Shown piece after piece: positions 50,422 to 57,622 of a stretch of DNA of 64,000 nucleotides. A model generated the notes under the pieces. That model had not been told where the DNA came from. It saw only the letters and a list, made by a program, of their open reading frames with translations, and did no database searches. Position 1 is the first letter of the stretch; each line of letters begins with the position of its first letter. The position numbers and the translations under genes were made by a program. The DNA comes from DATCBF01 sp964401995. GTDB lineage: Bacteria; Actinomycetota; Thermoleophilia; Solirubrobacterales; 70-9. The stretch covers positions 1 to 64,000 of the forward strand of contig CAYOAP010000014.1 in NCBI GenBank assembly GCA_964401995.1, in the 5' to 3' direction.

Positions 50422-51761
50422 GCCAAGACCGCCGTCTTCGCAGCCTCGGGCTGGCGCGGCTCGGCGATGACGAGGCCGCTGCGGTCGGGGCTGAAGGAGA
50501 TCGCGCTTTTGCGCATCCCCTCCGAGCGCGAGTCGACGGCCTGCAGCTCGACCTCGGTCAGGACCGTGCGCAGCACGCGCTTCATCTCCAGTTCGGCGTA
50601 GCTCGCCGCCAGGCAGCGGCGGACGCCGCCGCCGAAAGGGATCCAGGTGTAGGTGCCCGGCGCCTGCTCGAGGAAGCGCTCGGGGACGAAGCTGCGGGCG
50701 TCGGGGTAGATCTCCTCGCTGCGGTGGATCAGGTGGATGCAGGGCGCGACCGTCGTCCCCGCGGGCAGGTCGTAGCCGCCGAGGCTCATCGGCTGGCGCA
50801 GGCGGCGCACGACCACCGGCACCGGGGGCACCACCCGCAGCGTCTCCTTCACCACCGCGTCCATATAGGCGCCATCGCCACCGCCGAGCACCTCCTCGCG
50901 CAGGCGCTCCAGCTTCTCCGGGTGGCGCAGCAGCCGCTCGAAGACCCAGGCCAGCGAGGTCGAGGTCGGGCCGTCGGTGAGCAGGGTCAGCAGTTCGTCG
51001 CGCAGGTCCTGCTCGCTCATCAGCGAGCCGTCCTCGTAGCGGGCCTGGACCAGCATCGAGACGATGTCCTGGCGGCCCTGCTCGCCTTCGTCGCGGCGGC
51101 GGCGGACCTCGTCCAGCACCGCCTGCTCGACCGGCGCCATCGCCTCGCGGTAGCCGCGGCTGCGGACGATCCAGCGCGGGCCGAAGATCGAGAGCTGGGT
51201 CAGCCGCCGCGGGCTGTTCATCGCCTCGGTCAACCTGTGCAGCCGCTCCCGCAGGGGATCGAGGCGACCGTCCTCGTCGGGGCCGAAGACGGCTCGCATC
51301 ACCACTTCCTGCGTGATCCGCTGCATCCGCGGCCACATCTCGAACGGCTCGCCGACCGGCCAGCGGCCGATTTCACGGCGGGCGATCTCGGCCATCATCT
51401 CGCCGTCGCGGTCGATGCTCTTGCCATGGAAGGAGGGCAGCATCAGCTTGCGCCGGGTCATGTGGTCGGGCTCCTCCAGCAGCATCACCGAGCGCGAGCC
51501 GAGGACCGGCCCCAGCAGCGGATTGGCGAGGTCGACGCCGAGCGAGGCGGCGTTGGCGGTGAAGACCTTTTTGACGTCGGCGGGGTCACAGAGGAAGACC
51601 CAGTCGCCCCAGTGCAGGATGCGCAGGGTGAAGCTGTCGCCGTAGCGTTTCTGGCAGCGCTCCATAAAGGGCAGCGGCCGCCGCGACCAGCCGATCGCCT
51701 GCAGGGCGCGCGGCATCCGCGGGCCGGGCGGCAGGCCCTTTCGCCCAGCCACCGGGCTCAT
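50418..51761 (-). CDS. Cytochrome P450
   Basis: 447 aa. The K-helix ExxR is in VVKETLRVVPP; the heme loop is PFGGGVRRCLAASYAELE with the Cys ligand, where the Gly two residues after Cys is Ala. The I-helix reads LLTDGPTSTSLAWVF; the usual (A/G)Gx(D/E)T is DGPTS, so the acidic proton-delivery residue is replaced by Thr. This suggests non-standard oxygen activation or a rearrangement-type reaction. Sixth in the operon, 4-nt overlaps at both ends. Its substrate is probably the amino-aromatic or peptide intermediate. Confidence 0.95.
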   Translation of the reverse strand: MSPVAGRKGLPPGPRMPRALQAIGWSRRPLPFMERCQKRYGDSFTLRILHWGDWVFLCDPADVKKVFTANAASLGVDLANPLLGPVLGSRSVMLLEEPDHMTRRKLMLPSFHGKSIDRDGEMMAEIARREIGRWPVGEPFEMWPRMQRITQEVVMRAVFGPDEDGRLDPLRERLHRLTEAMNSPRRLTQLSIFGPRWIVRSRGYREAMAPVEQAVLDEVRRRRDEGEQGRQDIVSMLVQARYEDGSLMSEQDLRDELLTLLTDGPTSTSLAWVFERLLRHPEKLERLREEVLGGGDGAYMDAVVKETLRVVPPVPVVVRRLRQPMSLGGYDLPAGTTVAPCIHLIHRSEEIYPDARSFVPERFLEQAPGTYTWIPFGGGVRRCLAASYAELEMKRVLRTVLTEVELQAVDSRSEGMRKSAISFSPDRSGLVIAEPRQPEAAKTAVLA

Positions 51762-52063
51762 CCTTTGCCCCCGTCCGTGCCGGCCGCCAGCGCATCCATC
51801 AGCTCGTCCTCGGCCTTGCAGGTGGCAGCGATCAGGAGATCGAAGAGGTCGGCGCTGAACTCAGCAGGGAGGTCGACCTCAGCCCCGCGGGCGAGGTAGC
51901 GCGCCCGCACCTCGGCAACACGGTCGGGCTGCATCATCGGGATCCCCTCGGCGCTCTTATGGAGAGCGATCTCGCGGCAGATGTCGAAGCGCTCGCCGAG
52001 CAGGCGGGCGATCTCGTCGTCGAGCTGGTCGAGGCGGCGGCGGTATGGCTCGAGGCCGCTCAT
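51758..52063 (-). CDS. AroQ-type chorismate mutase, possibly aminodeoxychorismate mutase
   Basis: 101 aa, all-helical AroQ domain: LEPYRRRLDQLDDEIARLLGERFDICREIALHKSAEGIPMMQPDRVAEVRARYL. The Arg and Lys residues that bind the two carboxylates (RLDQLDDE, REIALHK, RV) are in place. In chloramphenicol and pristinamycin biosynthesis a small AroQ protein (PapB) rearranges 4-amino-4-deoxychorismate, made by a PabAB-like PapA. The fused PabAB three genes upstream in this operon makes that assignment attractive, though a true chorismate mutase cannot be excluded. Overlaps both neighbours by 4 nt. Confidence 0.88.
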   Translation of the reverse strand: MSGLEPYRRRLDQLDDEIARLLGERFDICREIALHKSAEGIPMMQPDRVAEVRARYLARGAEVDLPAEFSADLFDLLIAATCKAEDELMDALAAGTDGGKG

Positions 52064-53019
52064 ACCGGCGCCCCGTCGAGCAGCCCGATCGCGAAGGCAT
52101 GGCTGCAGTCGGCCAGGGCGGACAGCGAGTAGCCGCCCTCCTGAATCACACAGATCGGCAGGCCCGAGGCCGCCAGCAGGCCGCCGATCGCGGTGAAGAT
52201 CGGCGGTGAGAAGGACCAGGTCCCGTGCGGATCGCCAGCGACTGTGTCGTAGCCGAGCGAGACGACGAGGGCGGCAGCGGATTCGGTCAGCTCCTCAACC
52301 GACGCTGCGACCGCTTCGAGGTAGGCCGCCGGGTCGGGCGCGCCGGTGAACTCGAAGACCCGCTCCCTCTCCATCTGCGGCAGGACGGTGCCGGCCGGGA
52401 CGTTGGTGACGGGAGAAGCGTGCAGGGAGTGCAGGCTGGCGTCGGCGATGCGCTCGACCACAGCCGAGGTGCCGTTCGGATAGTGCAGGTCGAGGTCGAG
52501 GATCCCGACCGGCTTCATCCCCGCCTCGGACAGGGTCTGCACGGCGGCGGCGGCGTTGTTGAGATAGCAGTAGCCGGCAAACCAGGCGGGCCCGGCGTGA
52601 TGCCCTGGGGGGCGACAGACCGCATAGGTGAAGCGGGCGCCACGGGCGAGCCGCTCGGCCGCGGTGATCGCCGTGCGCACACCCTCGAAGGCGGCGGCAA
52701 CCAGCTCGGCGCAGACGGGGATGTCGGGCTCGAGGCCCGGCGGCGAAAAGCCGGAGAGCACGACGTGCTCCCGCGAGCCGACCCCCCGCAGCGCGTCGAG
52801 GTAGCTCTGCTCGTGCAGCGTGCTCAGGGTCCGCTCGACATCCTCCTGCGGAGCATCGGCGGCCTGCGCGCGCACGCCGCCATGGCGGAGCAGGCCGCTC
52901 TGCAGCTCGGCCAGGCGCAGATTGCTGTCCTGGCCCTGGATCCTGCGGCCGCCTTCCAGCACCCAGGGAGCGGCATCGTCGCTGCCCTGGCGCTGCTCGA
53001 TCATCAGCAGCTCGCTCAC
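52060..53019 (-). CDS. Histone-deacetylase-like amidohydrolase (acetylpolyamine-amidohydrolase type)
   Basis: 319 aa arginase/HDAC fold. Catalytic segments: RPPGHHAGPAWFAGYCYLNNAA (tandem His), GILDLDLHYPNGTSAVV (zinc Asp and His), SLGYDTVAGDPHGTWSF (zinc Asp) and EGGYSLSAL (catalytic Tyr). The usual DVHHGNGT is LHYPNGT. Such bacterial enzymes remove N-acetyl groups from polyamines or small amines. With the GNAT encoded immediately upstream it may deprotect an N-acetylated intermediate or product. Fourth in the operon, 4-nt overlaps on both sides. Confidence 0.9.
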   Translation of the reverse strand: MSELLMIEQRQGSDDAAPWVLEGGRRIQGQDSNLRLAELQSGLLRHGGVRAQAADAPQEDVERTLSTLHEQSYLDALRGVGSREHVVLSGFSPPGLEPDIPVCAELVAAAFEGVRTAITAAERLARGARFTYAVCRPPGHHAGPAWFAGYCYLNNAAAAVQTLSEAGMKPVGILDLDLHYPNGTSAVVERIADASLHSLHASPVTNVPAGTVLPQMERERVFEFTGAPDPAAYLEAVAASVEELTESAAALVVSLGYDTVAGDPHGTWSFSPPIFTAIGGLLAASGLPICVIQEGGYSLSALADCSHAFAIGLLDGAPV

Positions 53020-53525
53020 GGCAGCAGCCGCCTCATCCGGATGCCGAGCTGCTCGAAACCGTTGTTGCCGTAAAAGGCTTCGGTCGCCGCCAGGCCGGCG
53101 AAGTTCTCGCGCGGCAGCCCGACCTCGATCCGGAAGACCTCACGGCGGCGCGCCAGGTCGGCCATCGCGTCGACCAGATCGGCGCCAATCGCGCGGCTGC
53201 GCCAATCCGGGCGCACCCAGAGGTCCTGGATCAGCGCGTAGGGGCCGGGCACGTGCATCGCCCGCTGCCAGCTCGTGACCAGAACGCCGACGACGTCGCT
53301 GCCGGCCTCGGCGAGGAGCACCGAGCCGACCTGGGGGTCGCCGAGCAGGACCCGCGCCTCGGCCTCCAGAGCGGCTGAGGGCGGGCATTTGCCGCCCAGC
53401 TCGACCAGCAGCTGCTCGACCGCCGCGGCGACAGCGGCGGCGTCATCGCCGCTCGCCTCCCGCACCAGCCAAGTCGCGGGCGCCCCGGCTGCTGTCCCGG
53501 GCTCGATCGAGGTCGAGTCGCTCAC
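53016..53525 (-). CDS. GNAT-family N-acetyltransferase of the operon
   Basis: 169 aa. The acetyl-CoA site is in LIQDLWVRPDWRSRAIGADLVDAMADLARRR (RxxxIG, a variant of RxxGxG/A); the C-terminal ATEAFYGNNGFEQLGIRMRRLLP is the usual final strand-helix. GTG 53525 overlaps the PabAB stop. Substrate unknown; possibilities are N-acetylation of the pathway amine (protection or self-resistance), or, given the tRNA-like leader, transfer from an aminoacyl-tRNA as seen in some GNAT-fold aminoacyltransferases. The latter is speculation. Confidence 0.85.
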   Translation of the reverse strand: MSDSTSIEPGTAAGAPATWLVREASGDDAAAVAAAVEQLLVELGGKCPPSAALEAEARVLLGDPQVGSVLLAEAGSDVVGVLVTSWQRAMHVPGPYALIQDLWVRPDWRSRAIGADLVDAMADLARRREVFRIEVGLPRENFAGLAATEAFYGNNGFEQLGIRMRRLLP

Positions 53526-55678
53526 GCCGCCCCGGCTCTTCCCAGCGACGGCTCCAGCTCGACCGTCCAGGCATCTTCGGAGTCGCTGCCGGTGACGGCC
53601 TTGGCGATCGCCGCCATCGGCGCCCGCGCCTTGAGCAGGATCTCGTCGAACTCGTCCTTGGGGTCGGACTGCATCACGATCGCCCCGCCAGCGCCGATCG
53701 TGGTCCGGCCCGGCCGCATCACGATCGTGCGGATGACGATGCTGAGGTCCATGCTGCCGTCGAAGCCGAAGTAGCCGATCGCGCCGGAGTAGACGCCGCG
53801 CGCCTCGCGCTCGATGTCGTCGATGATCTCCATCGTCCGCTGCTTGGGCGCGCCGGTCATCGAGCCGCCGGGGAAGCAGGCACGCACGCACTCGACCGCG
53901 TTGCGCTCCTCGTCGAGCACGCCGCTGACGGTCGAGATCAGCTGGTGCACCGTCGCGTAGTCCTCGACGATCATCAGCTCCGGGACGCTGACGCTGCTGA
54001 CCTCGCAGACGCGGCCGAGATCGTTGCGCAGGAGGTCGACGATCATCAGATGCTCGGCGTAGGTCTTTTCGTCGTTGGTCAGCTCGGCCCGGTTGGCGGC
54101 GTCGACTGCCGGGTCGTCGGAGCGCGAGGTCGTGCCCTTGATCGGGCGGGCCTCGACCCGGCGATCGCGGTCGACCGAGAGGAAGCGCTCCGGCGAGGAG
54201 CTGACGATCGCCACCTCGCCGAGCTTCAGGTAGGCGGCGAAGGGAGAGGGGTTGCTGCGCCGCAGCCCGCGGTAGAGCTCGAACGGGTCGGGGCTGGCGT
54301 CGGTCGAGATCTGATCGGTGAGGCAGACCTCGTAGGACTCTCCAGCGGCCATCTCAGCCTGGCAGCGGGCGATGTCGGCGAGGTAGCGCTGGCGGCCGCG
54401 GCCGCAGTTGAAGACCACCGGCTCGTCAGCAGAGGCGTCGGGCTGCTCCGCCCGGCGGAAGGCCAGCTCGGTGACCGGCGTGGCGAGCGCCTCGTGCACC
54501 GCGGCCTCGGCCTCGTCCAGCCACTGCTCGGCTTCAGCCGCGTCGTCATCGCGGTGCAGCGCCAACAGGTAGGTCTGCTTCGTCGCGTGGTCGACCGCGA
54601 CGACCCGGTTGGCCAGCATCATCACCGCGTCGGGAAGGTCGGAGCGGTGCACGTTGGGCGAGCCGCAGTCGGCCTTGCACTCATAGCCGAGGTAGCCGAC
54701 GAAGCCGCCGACCAGGCCGCGCGCCAGCGCCGCGGGGGGCTCGATCGCGTGCTTGGCGCATTCGCGGTCGAGCACGTCGAAGATCGAGGCGCGCCTGATC
54801 GTGCGCGTGCCGGAGCGGTCGACGGTCACGCCCTCGCCAACCGTGTGCTCGAGCACGCAGTGATCGGGGCCGGCGCTGGTGCCGAGGTAGGAGCACTGGG
54901 CGAGCCGGGTCGGGGCGTCGGCGCTGTCGAGCCAGAAGGCGTGTTCGGCATCGCCGAAGAGCCGTTCGAAGAGCAGCTCCGTCGATGGCTCGCCCTCGAT
55001 CGAGCGCAGCGCCAGCTTCAGCCCCTCCTCGCCATTGCTGCGCGCAGGCAGGGGCCGCGGCTTCTTCGCCTGCTTGCGGACCCCACGCGAGCGCGGGGGG
55101 CGGTGCTTGTGGGCGAGGTCGTAGAAGTTCTCGACGATCGCCCGGCCGTGTTCGGTCGCAACCGACTCGGGGTGGAACTGGACGCCCCACATCGGCCGCT
55201 GCAAGTGTTCGATCCCCATCACGACGCCGTCGTCGGAGCGGGCGATCACATGGCCGTCGAAGCCGAGCTCGGTGATCGCCAGCGAGTGGTAGCGGACGAC
55301 GGAGAAGTTCTGCGGGATTCCCTCGAAGAGGCCGCGGTCGGAGTGGCGGACCCGGCTGAGGCGGCCGTGCATCGCCTCCGGCGCGGTGACCACAGTCCCC
55401 TCCAGCACATGGCCGAGCCCCTGGTGGCCGAGGCAGATGCCGAGCACCGGGATCTCGCTGTAGCGGAGGATGTCGGCGCAGACGCCGAAGTCGTGCCAGC
55501 GTTCCGGGCGGCCCGGCCCGGGCGAGAGCACGATCGCGTCGAAGTCCCAGCGCGAGAGCACCTTCCAGGAGACGACGTCGTTGTTGATCACCGTCGGCTC
55601 CTCGCCGGAGGCGGCGGCGAGCAGGTGGAAGACGTTGTACGTGTAGGAGTCGTGGTTGTCGACGAGCAGGGTCCTCAT
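53522..55678 (-). CDS. Fused PabA-PabB-type aminodeoxychorismate synthase
   Basis: 718 aa. N-terminal glutamine amidotransferase: LLVDNHDSYTYN, LSPGPGRPE, ICLGHQGLGHV (nucleophile Cys), GVQFHPESV (His, Glu). Basic linker ~200-220. C-terminal chorismate-binding domain: ESYEVCLTDQI, ARPIKGTTSRS, DLLRNDLGRVCEV, VHQLISTVSGVL, CFPGGSMTGAPKQRTMEIID and GAIGYFGFDGSMD. PIKGT with Lys at that site and GGSMTGAPK favour a 4-amino-4-deoxychorismate (PabB/PapA) product over anthranilate. The fused form is typical of antibiotic clusters. 4-nt overlaps with both neighbours. Confidence 0.93.
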   Translation of the reverse strand: MRTLLVDNHDSYTYNVFHLLAAASGEEPTVINNDVVSWKVLSRWDFDAIVLSPGPGRPERWHDFGVCADILRYSEIPVLGICLGHQGLGHVLEGTVVTAPEAMHGRLSRVRHSDRGLFEGIPQNFSVVRYHSLAITELGFDGHVIARSDDGVVMGIEHLQRPMWGVQFHPESVATEHGRAIVENFYDLAHKHRPPRSRGVRKQAKKPRPLPARSNGEEGLKLALRSIEGEPSTELLFERLFGDAEHAFWLDSADAPTRLAQCSYLGTSAGPDHCVLEHTVGEGVTVDRSGTRTIRRASIFDVLDRECAKHAIEPPAALARGLVGGFVGYLGYECKADCGSPNVHRSDLPDAVMMLANRVVAVDHATKQTYLLALHRDDDAAEAEQWLDEAEAAVHEALATPVTELAFRRAEQPDASADEPVVFNCGRGRQRYLADIARCQAEMAAGESYEVCLTDQISTDASPDPFELYRGLRRSNPSPFAAYLKLGEVAIVSSSPERFLSVDRDRRVEARPIKGTTSRSDDPAVDAANRAELTNDEKTYAEHLMIVDLLRNDLGRVCEVSSVSVPELMIVEDYATVHQLISTVSGVLDEERNAVECVRACFPGGSMTGAPKQRTMEIIDDIEREARGVYSGAIGYFGFDGSMDLSIVIRTIVMRPGRTTIGAGGAIVMQSDPKDEFDEILLKARAPMAAIAKAVTGSDSEDAWTVELEPSLGRAGAA

Positions 55679-57381
55679 CGGACCGCTTCCAGCCCGAGGC
55701 CGCGCGCGCCCTCGTCGAGAACCGTCTGCACGACCCGTTCGACGTGCGGGCCACGATCGCGCTCCAGGTACCAGCGGGCGAGGTGGGAGACGTAGCGCGC
55801 CAGCGGGCGGACGTCGAGCCGCTCGACCGCGAGCCGCAGGTGGCGCCGGTACATCTCCGCCTGGATCACGGCGAAGCGGTAGTCGGGGTCGTGCGCGGGG
55901 TCGGCGCCGGCGTCGGCAGCGCCGTGGCGGGTCCGGGCGCGGACCAGGTCCCAGCCGAGGCTCTGGCGCTCGCCGAGCAGCTTCATCGGCTCGAGGTCGA
56001 TGCTCTTGCCGGTCGGGTGCAGGAGGAAGTAGCCGAGCGCCACCTGCGAGGCGAGGCGGTCGGAGTAGGGGTGGAGGCGGCGCATCTCGGCCCACTCGGG
56101 ATCGATGTCGATCTGGGCGTCAATCCATTCGGCGAGGTCGTCGATCAGCATCGCCCCGTCATCGCCTGCCGCAACGCCGTTGCCGATCGACGCCGTCGCC
56201 GGCGCCTGCCTCGCCACCCTGCCGTGGAAGATGTCGTGGGTCGGGTGGAAGTCGCTGCCACCGTTGCCGTTGCCCTCGCCGCCGGGATGGACCAGCTCGT
56301 CCATCAGCTTGCGGCGGCAGGTCACGTGCGAGACCCACTCCGATCCGCAGACCTGGACCGAGGTGACGTCGTCGAGCTCGGGCGCGGTCATCCAGTAGGC
56401 GAGCGCGCGCATGTGCTGGGTCGGCAGGCCGTCGCCGCGCACCAGCGGCATCTCGGCCAGCTCCTGGCGGCCGGTGACGTAGGTGACCATGCCGTCGCCG
56501 CGGCGCTCCAGGGTGCCCTCGCGCAGGCCGAGGTCGGCGAGCTCGACCACCTCTGGCAGGAAGTCGGACTCGAAGAAGACGCGGTCGAAGGAGATGCCGA
56601 GCCGGGCCAGCGTTTTGCGCTGGCCGGAGATCACCCAGGCCCGGGTGTTGGACCAGAGTTCGAGTGCCGAGCGGTCGCCCTCGAGGACCCGCTCGAGCAG
56701 TTCGTCGGCGCTGTCGTTGTGCATGCCGCTCTCGCGCGCCAGCGAGTTCTCGGGGTCGTTGGCCGGCCGCCCATCGCCGGACCCCTCGGCCTCGACGTAA
56801 TCGGCGTAGCAATCGCCGACGAAGTGGTCGCTCTTCTCGCCGCCATCGGGCCAGACCTGCTGATGCCGGCCGCTTTTGACGACCCCCGCCATCGCCTCCC
56901 CCATGCCGCGGCCGACATCGCAGATCAGGCTTCGCCGCTCGACCTGGGCGCCGGCCTGGGTCAGGGCGGCGCCGAGCGCGTTGCCGAGCGCAAGGTTTCG
57001 AAGGTGGCCGATGTGCAGGGCCTCGGTCGAGTTGGCGCTCCAGAAGTAGATCGCGAAGCGCTCGCCGGCGGCGATGTCAGCGTTGCCGGCTTCGATCCCG
57101 TCGCCCGCCTCCAGCTCGGCCCCGAGTTCCTGCACCCACTTGCTGTCGAGGCGGATCCCGACTTCGTCCCCCGAGCGGAGGACCGAATCCACCATCGGCT
57201 CGGCTTCGATCTGCTCGAGCGAGCCCAATGCATCAGCATTGCTTTGCCAGTCCGGGACCCGCGGGATCAGCATCAGGTCGAAGCGGTCGTCGGGCCGGTA
57301 CGGCGCCCGCAGGGTCCAGTCAGCCCGCCCCTCGCCTCGGACCGACACCCCATCGAAATGGTCGAAAAGATTAGTGCTCAT
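55675..57381 (-). CDS. Arginyl-tRNA synthetase paralogue, KMSKS motif degenerate
   Basis: 568 aa class Ia synthetase-like. The HIGH motif is in SANSTEALHIGHLRNLALGNALGAAL; then LICDVGRGMGEAMAG, and the DALR-type C-terminal bundle (RPLARYVSHLARWYLERDRGPHVERVV). Where ArgRS has KMSxRKG the protein reads TASIGNG, so the second ATP-binding signature is missing. It is shorter than and diverged from housekeeping ArgRS. ATG 57381 is preferred, since an in-frame GTG at 57393 lies inside the acceptor stem of the tRNA-like element. It probably activates an amino acid, or acts on the tRNA-like RNA, for the operon's product. Confidence 0.88.
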   Translation of the reverse strand: MSTNLFDHFDGVSVRGEGRADWTLRAPYRPDDRFDLMLIPRVPDWQSNADALGSLEQIEAEPMVDSVLRSGDEVGIRLDSKWVQELGAELEAGDGIEAGNADIAAGERFAIYFWSANSTEALHIGHLRNLALGNALGAALTQAGAQVERRSLICDVGRGMGEAMAGVVKSGRHQQVWPDGGEKSDHFVGDCYADYVEAEGSGDGRPANDPENSLARESGMHNDSADELLERVLEGDRSALELWSNTRAWVISGQRKTLARLGISFDRVFFESDFLPEVVELADLGLREGTLERRGDGMVTYVTGRQELAEMPLVRGDGLPTQHMRALAYWMTAPELDDVTSVQVCGSEWVSHVTCRRKLMDELVHPGGEGNGNGGSDFHPTHDIFHGRVARQAPATASIGNGVAAGDDGAMLIDDLAEWIDAQIDIDPEWAEMRRLHPYSDRLASQVALGYFLLHPTGKSIDLEPMKLLGERQSLGWDLVRARTRHGAADAGADPAHDPDYRFAVIQAEMYRRHLRLAVERLDVRPLARYVSHLARWYLERDRGPHVERVVQTVLDEGARGLGLEAVR

Positions 57382-57388
57382 AGCCTTA

Positions 57389-57460
57389 CGCACCAGCCGG
57401 GGCTCGAACCCGGATCGTCGGCCTTGCGGCCGCCCCTTTAACCGATTAAGGCACTGGTGC
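57389..57460 (-). tRNA. tRNA-like element without a normal anticodon arm (pseudo-tRNA)
   Basis: 72 nt. Acceptor GCACCAG/CTGGTGC (7 bp, perfect); linker TG; D arm CCTT/AAGG (4 bp) with loop AATCGGTTA containing A14, A15, GG18-19 and A21; T arm CCGGG/CCCGG with loop TTCGAGC. All are canonical, and A15 can pair with T48 of the variable loop. In place of an anticodon arm is CGGCC-GCAA-GGCCG, a 5-bp stem capped by a GNRA tetraloop; no U33 or 7-nt loop can be drawn. The discriminator is G and CCA is not encoded. It ends 7 nt before the ArgRS-like ATG. Candidates: non-decoding amino-acid carrier, or tRNA-mimic leader. Confidence 0.8.
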
Positions 57461-57562
57461 CCTCAGTGCTTTGCCTGCCCTGAAGCTATTTGATTGCTCG
57501 ATAAATCTTTTTTTGCAAGATAGCAGCAGCGTGCCGATCATGCGAACGAGAACGTTTTCAAG

Positions 57563-57592
57563 TTGACAGTTCGGTCTTGTCGCCCCTAGATT
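57563..57592 (+). promoter_or_regulatory. Promoter of the DUF2510 gene
   Basis: TTGACA (57563-57568) and TAGATT (57587-57592) are separated by 18 nt, close to the housekeeping consensus. GAGGAGGC at 57611-57618 is the Shine-Dalgarno for GTG 57623. The divergent operon promoter must lie between here and 57461; I found only weak hexamers there (TTGCAA near an A-tract around 57515). Confidence 0.65.
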
Positions 57593-57622
57593 GCTCCGTC
57601 ACGAATCAACAGAGGAGGCAGG

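Noticed and set aside
53945..55795. 616-codon plus-strand open frame
   Set aside because: It is antisense to the PabAB gene, has no domain, and is the expected by-product of GC-rich codon bias.
57381..57393. GTG 57393 as the start of the ArgRS-like gene
   Set aside because: It lies inside the acceptor stem of the tRNA-like element; ATG 57381 is a better start.
55744..57441. 565-codon plus-strand open frame overlapping the pseudo-tRNA
   Set aside because: Antisense to the ArgRS-like gene, no recognisable domain.
57389..57460. Ordinary tRNA-Leu reading of the tRNA-like element (anticodon CAA or AAG)
   Set aside because: Any 7-nt loop forces two or three mismatches in the anticodon stem and lacks U33, while the GNRA hairpin is perfect; a real tRNA-Leu would also need a long variable arm.
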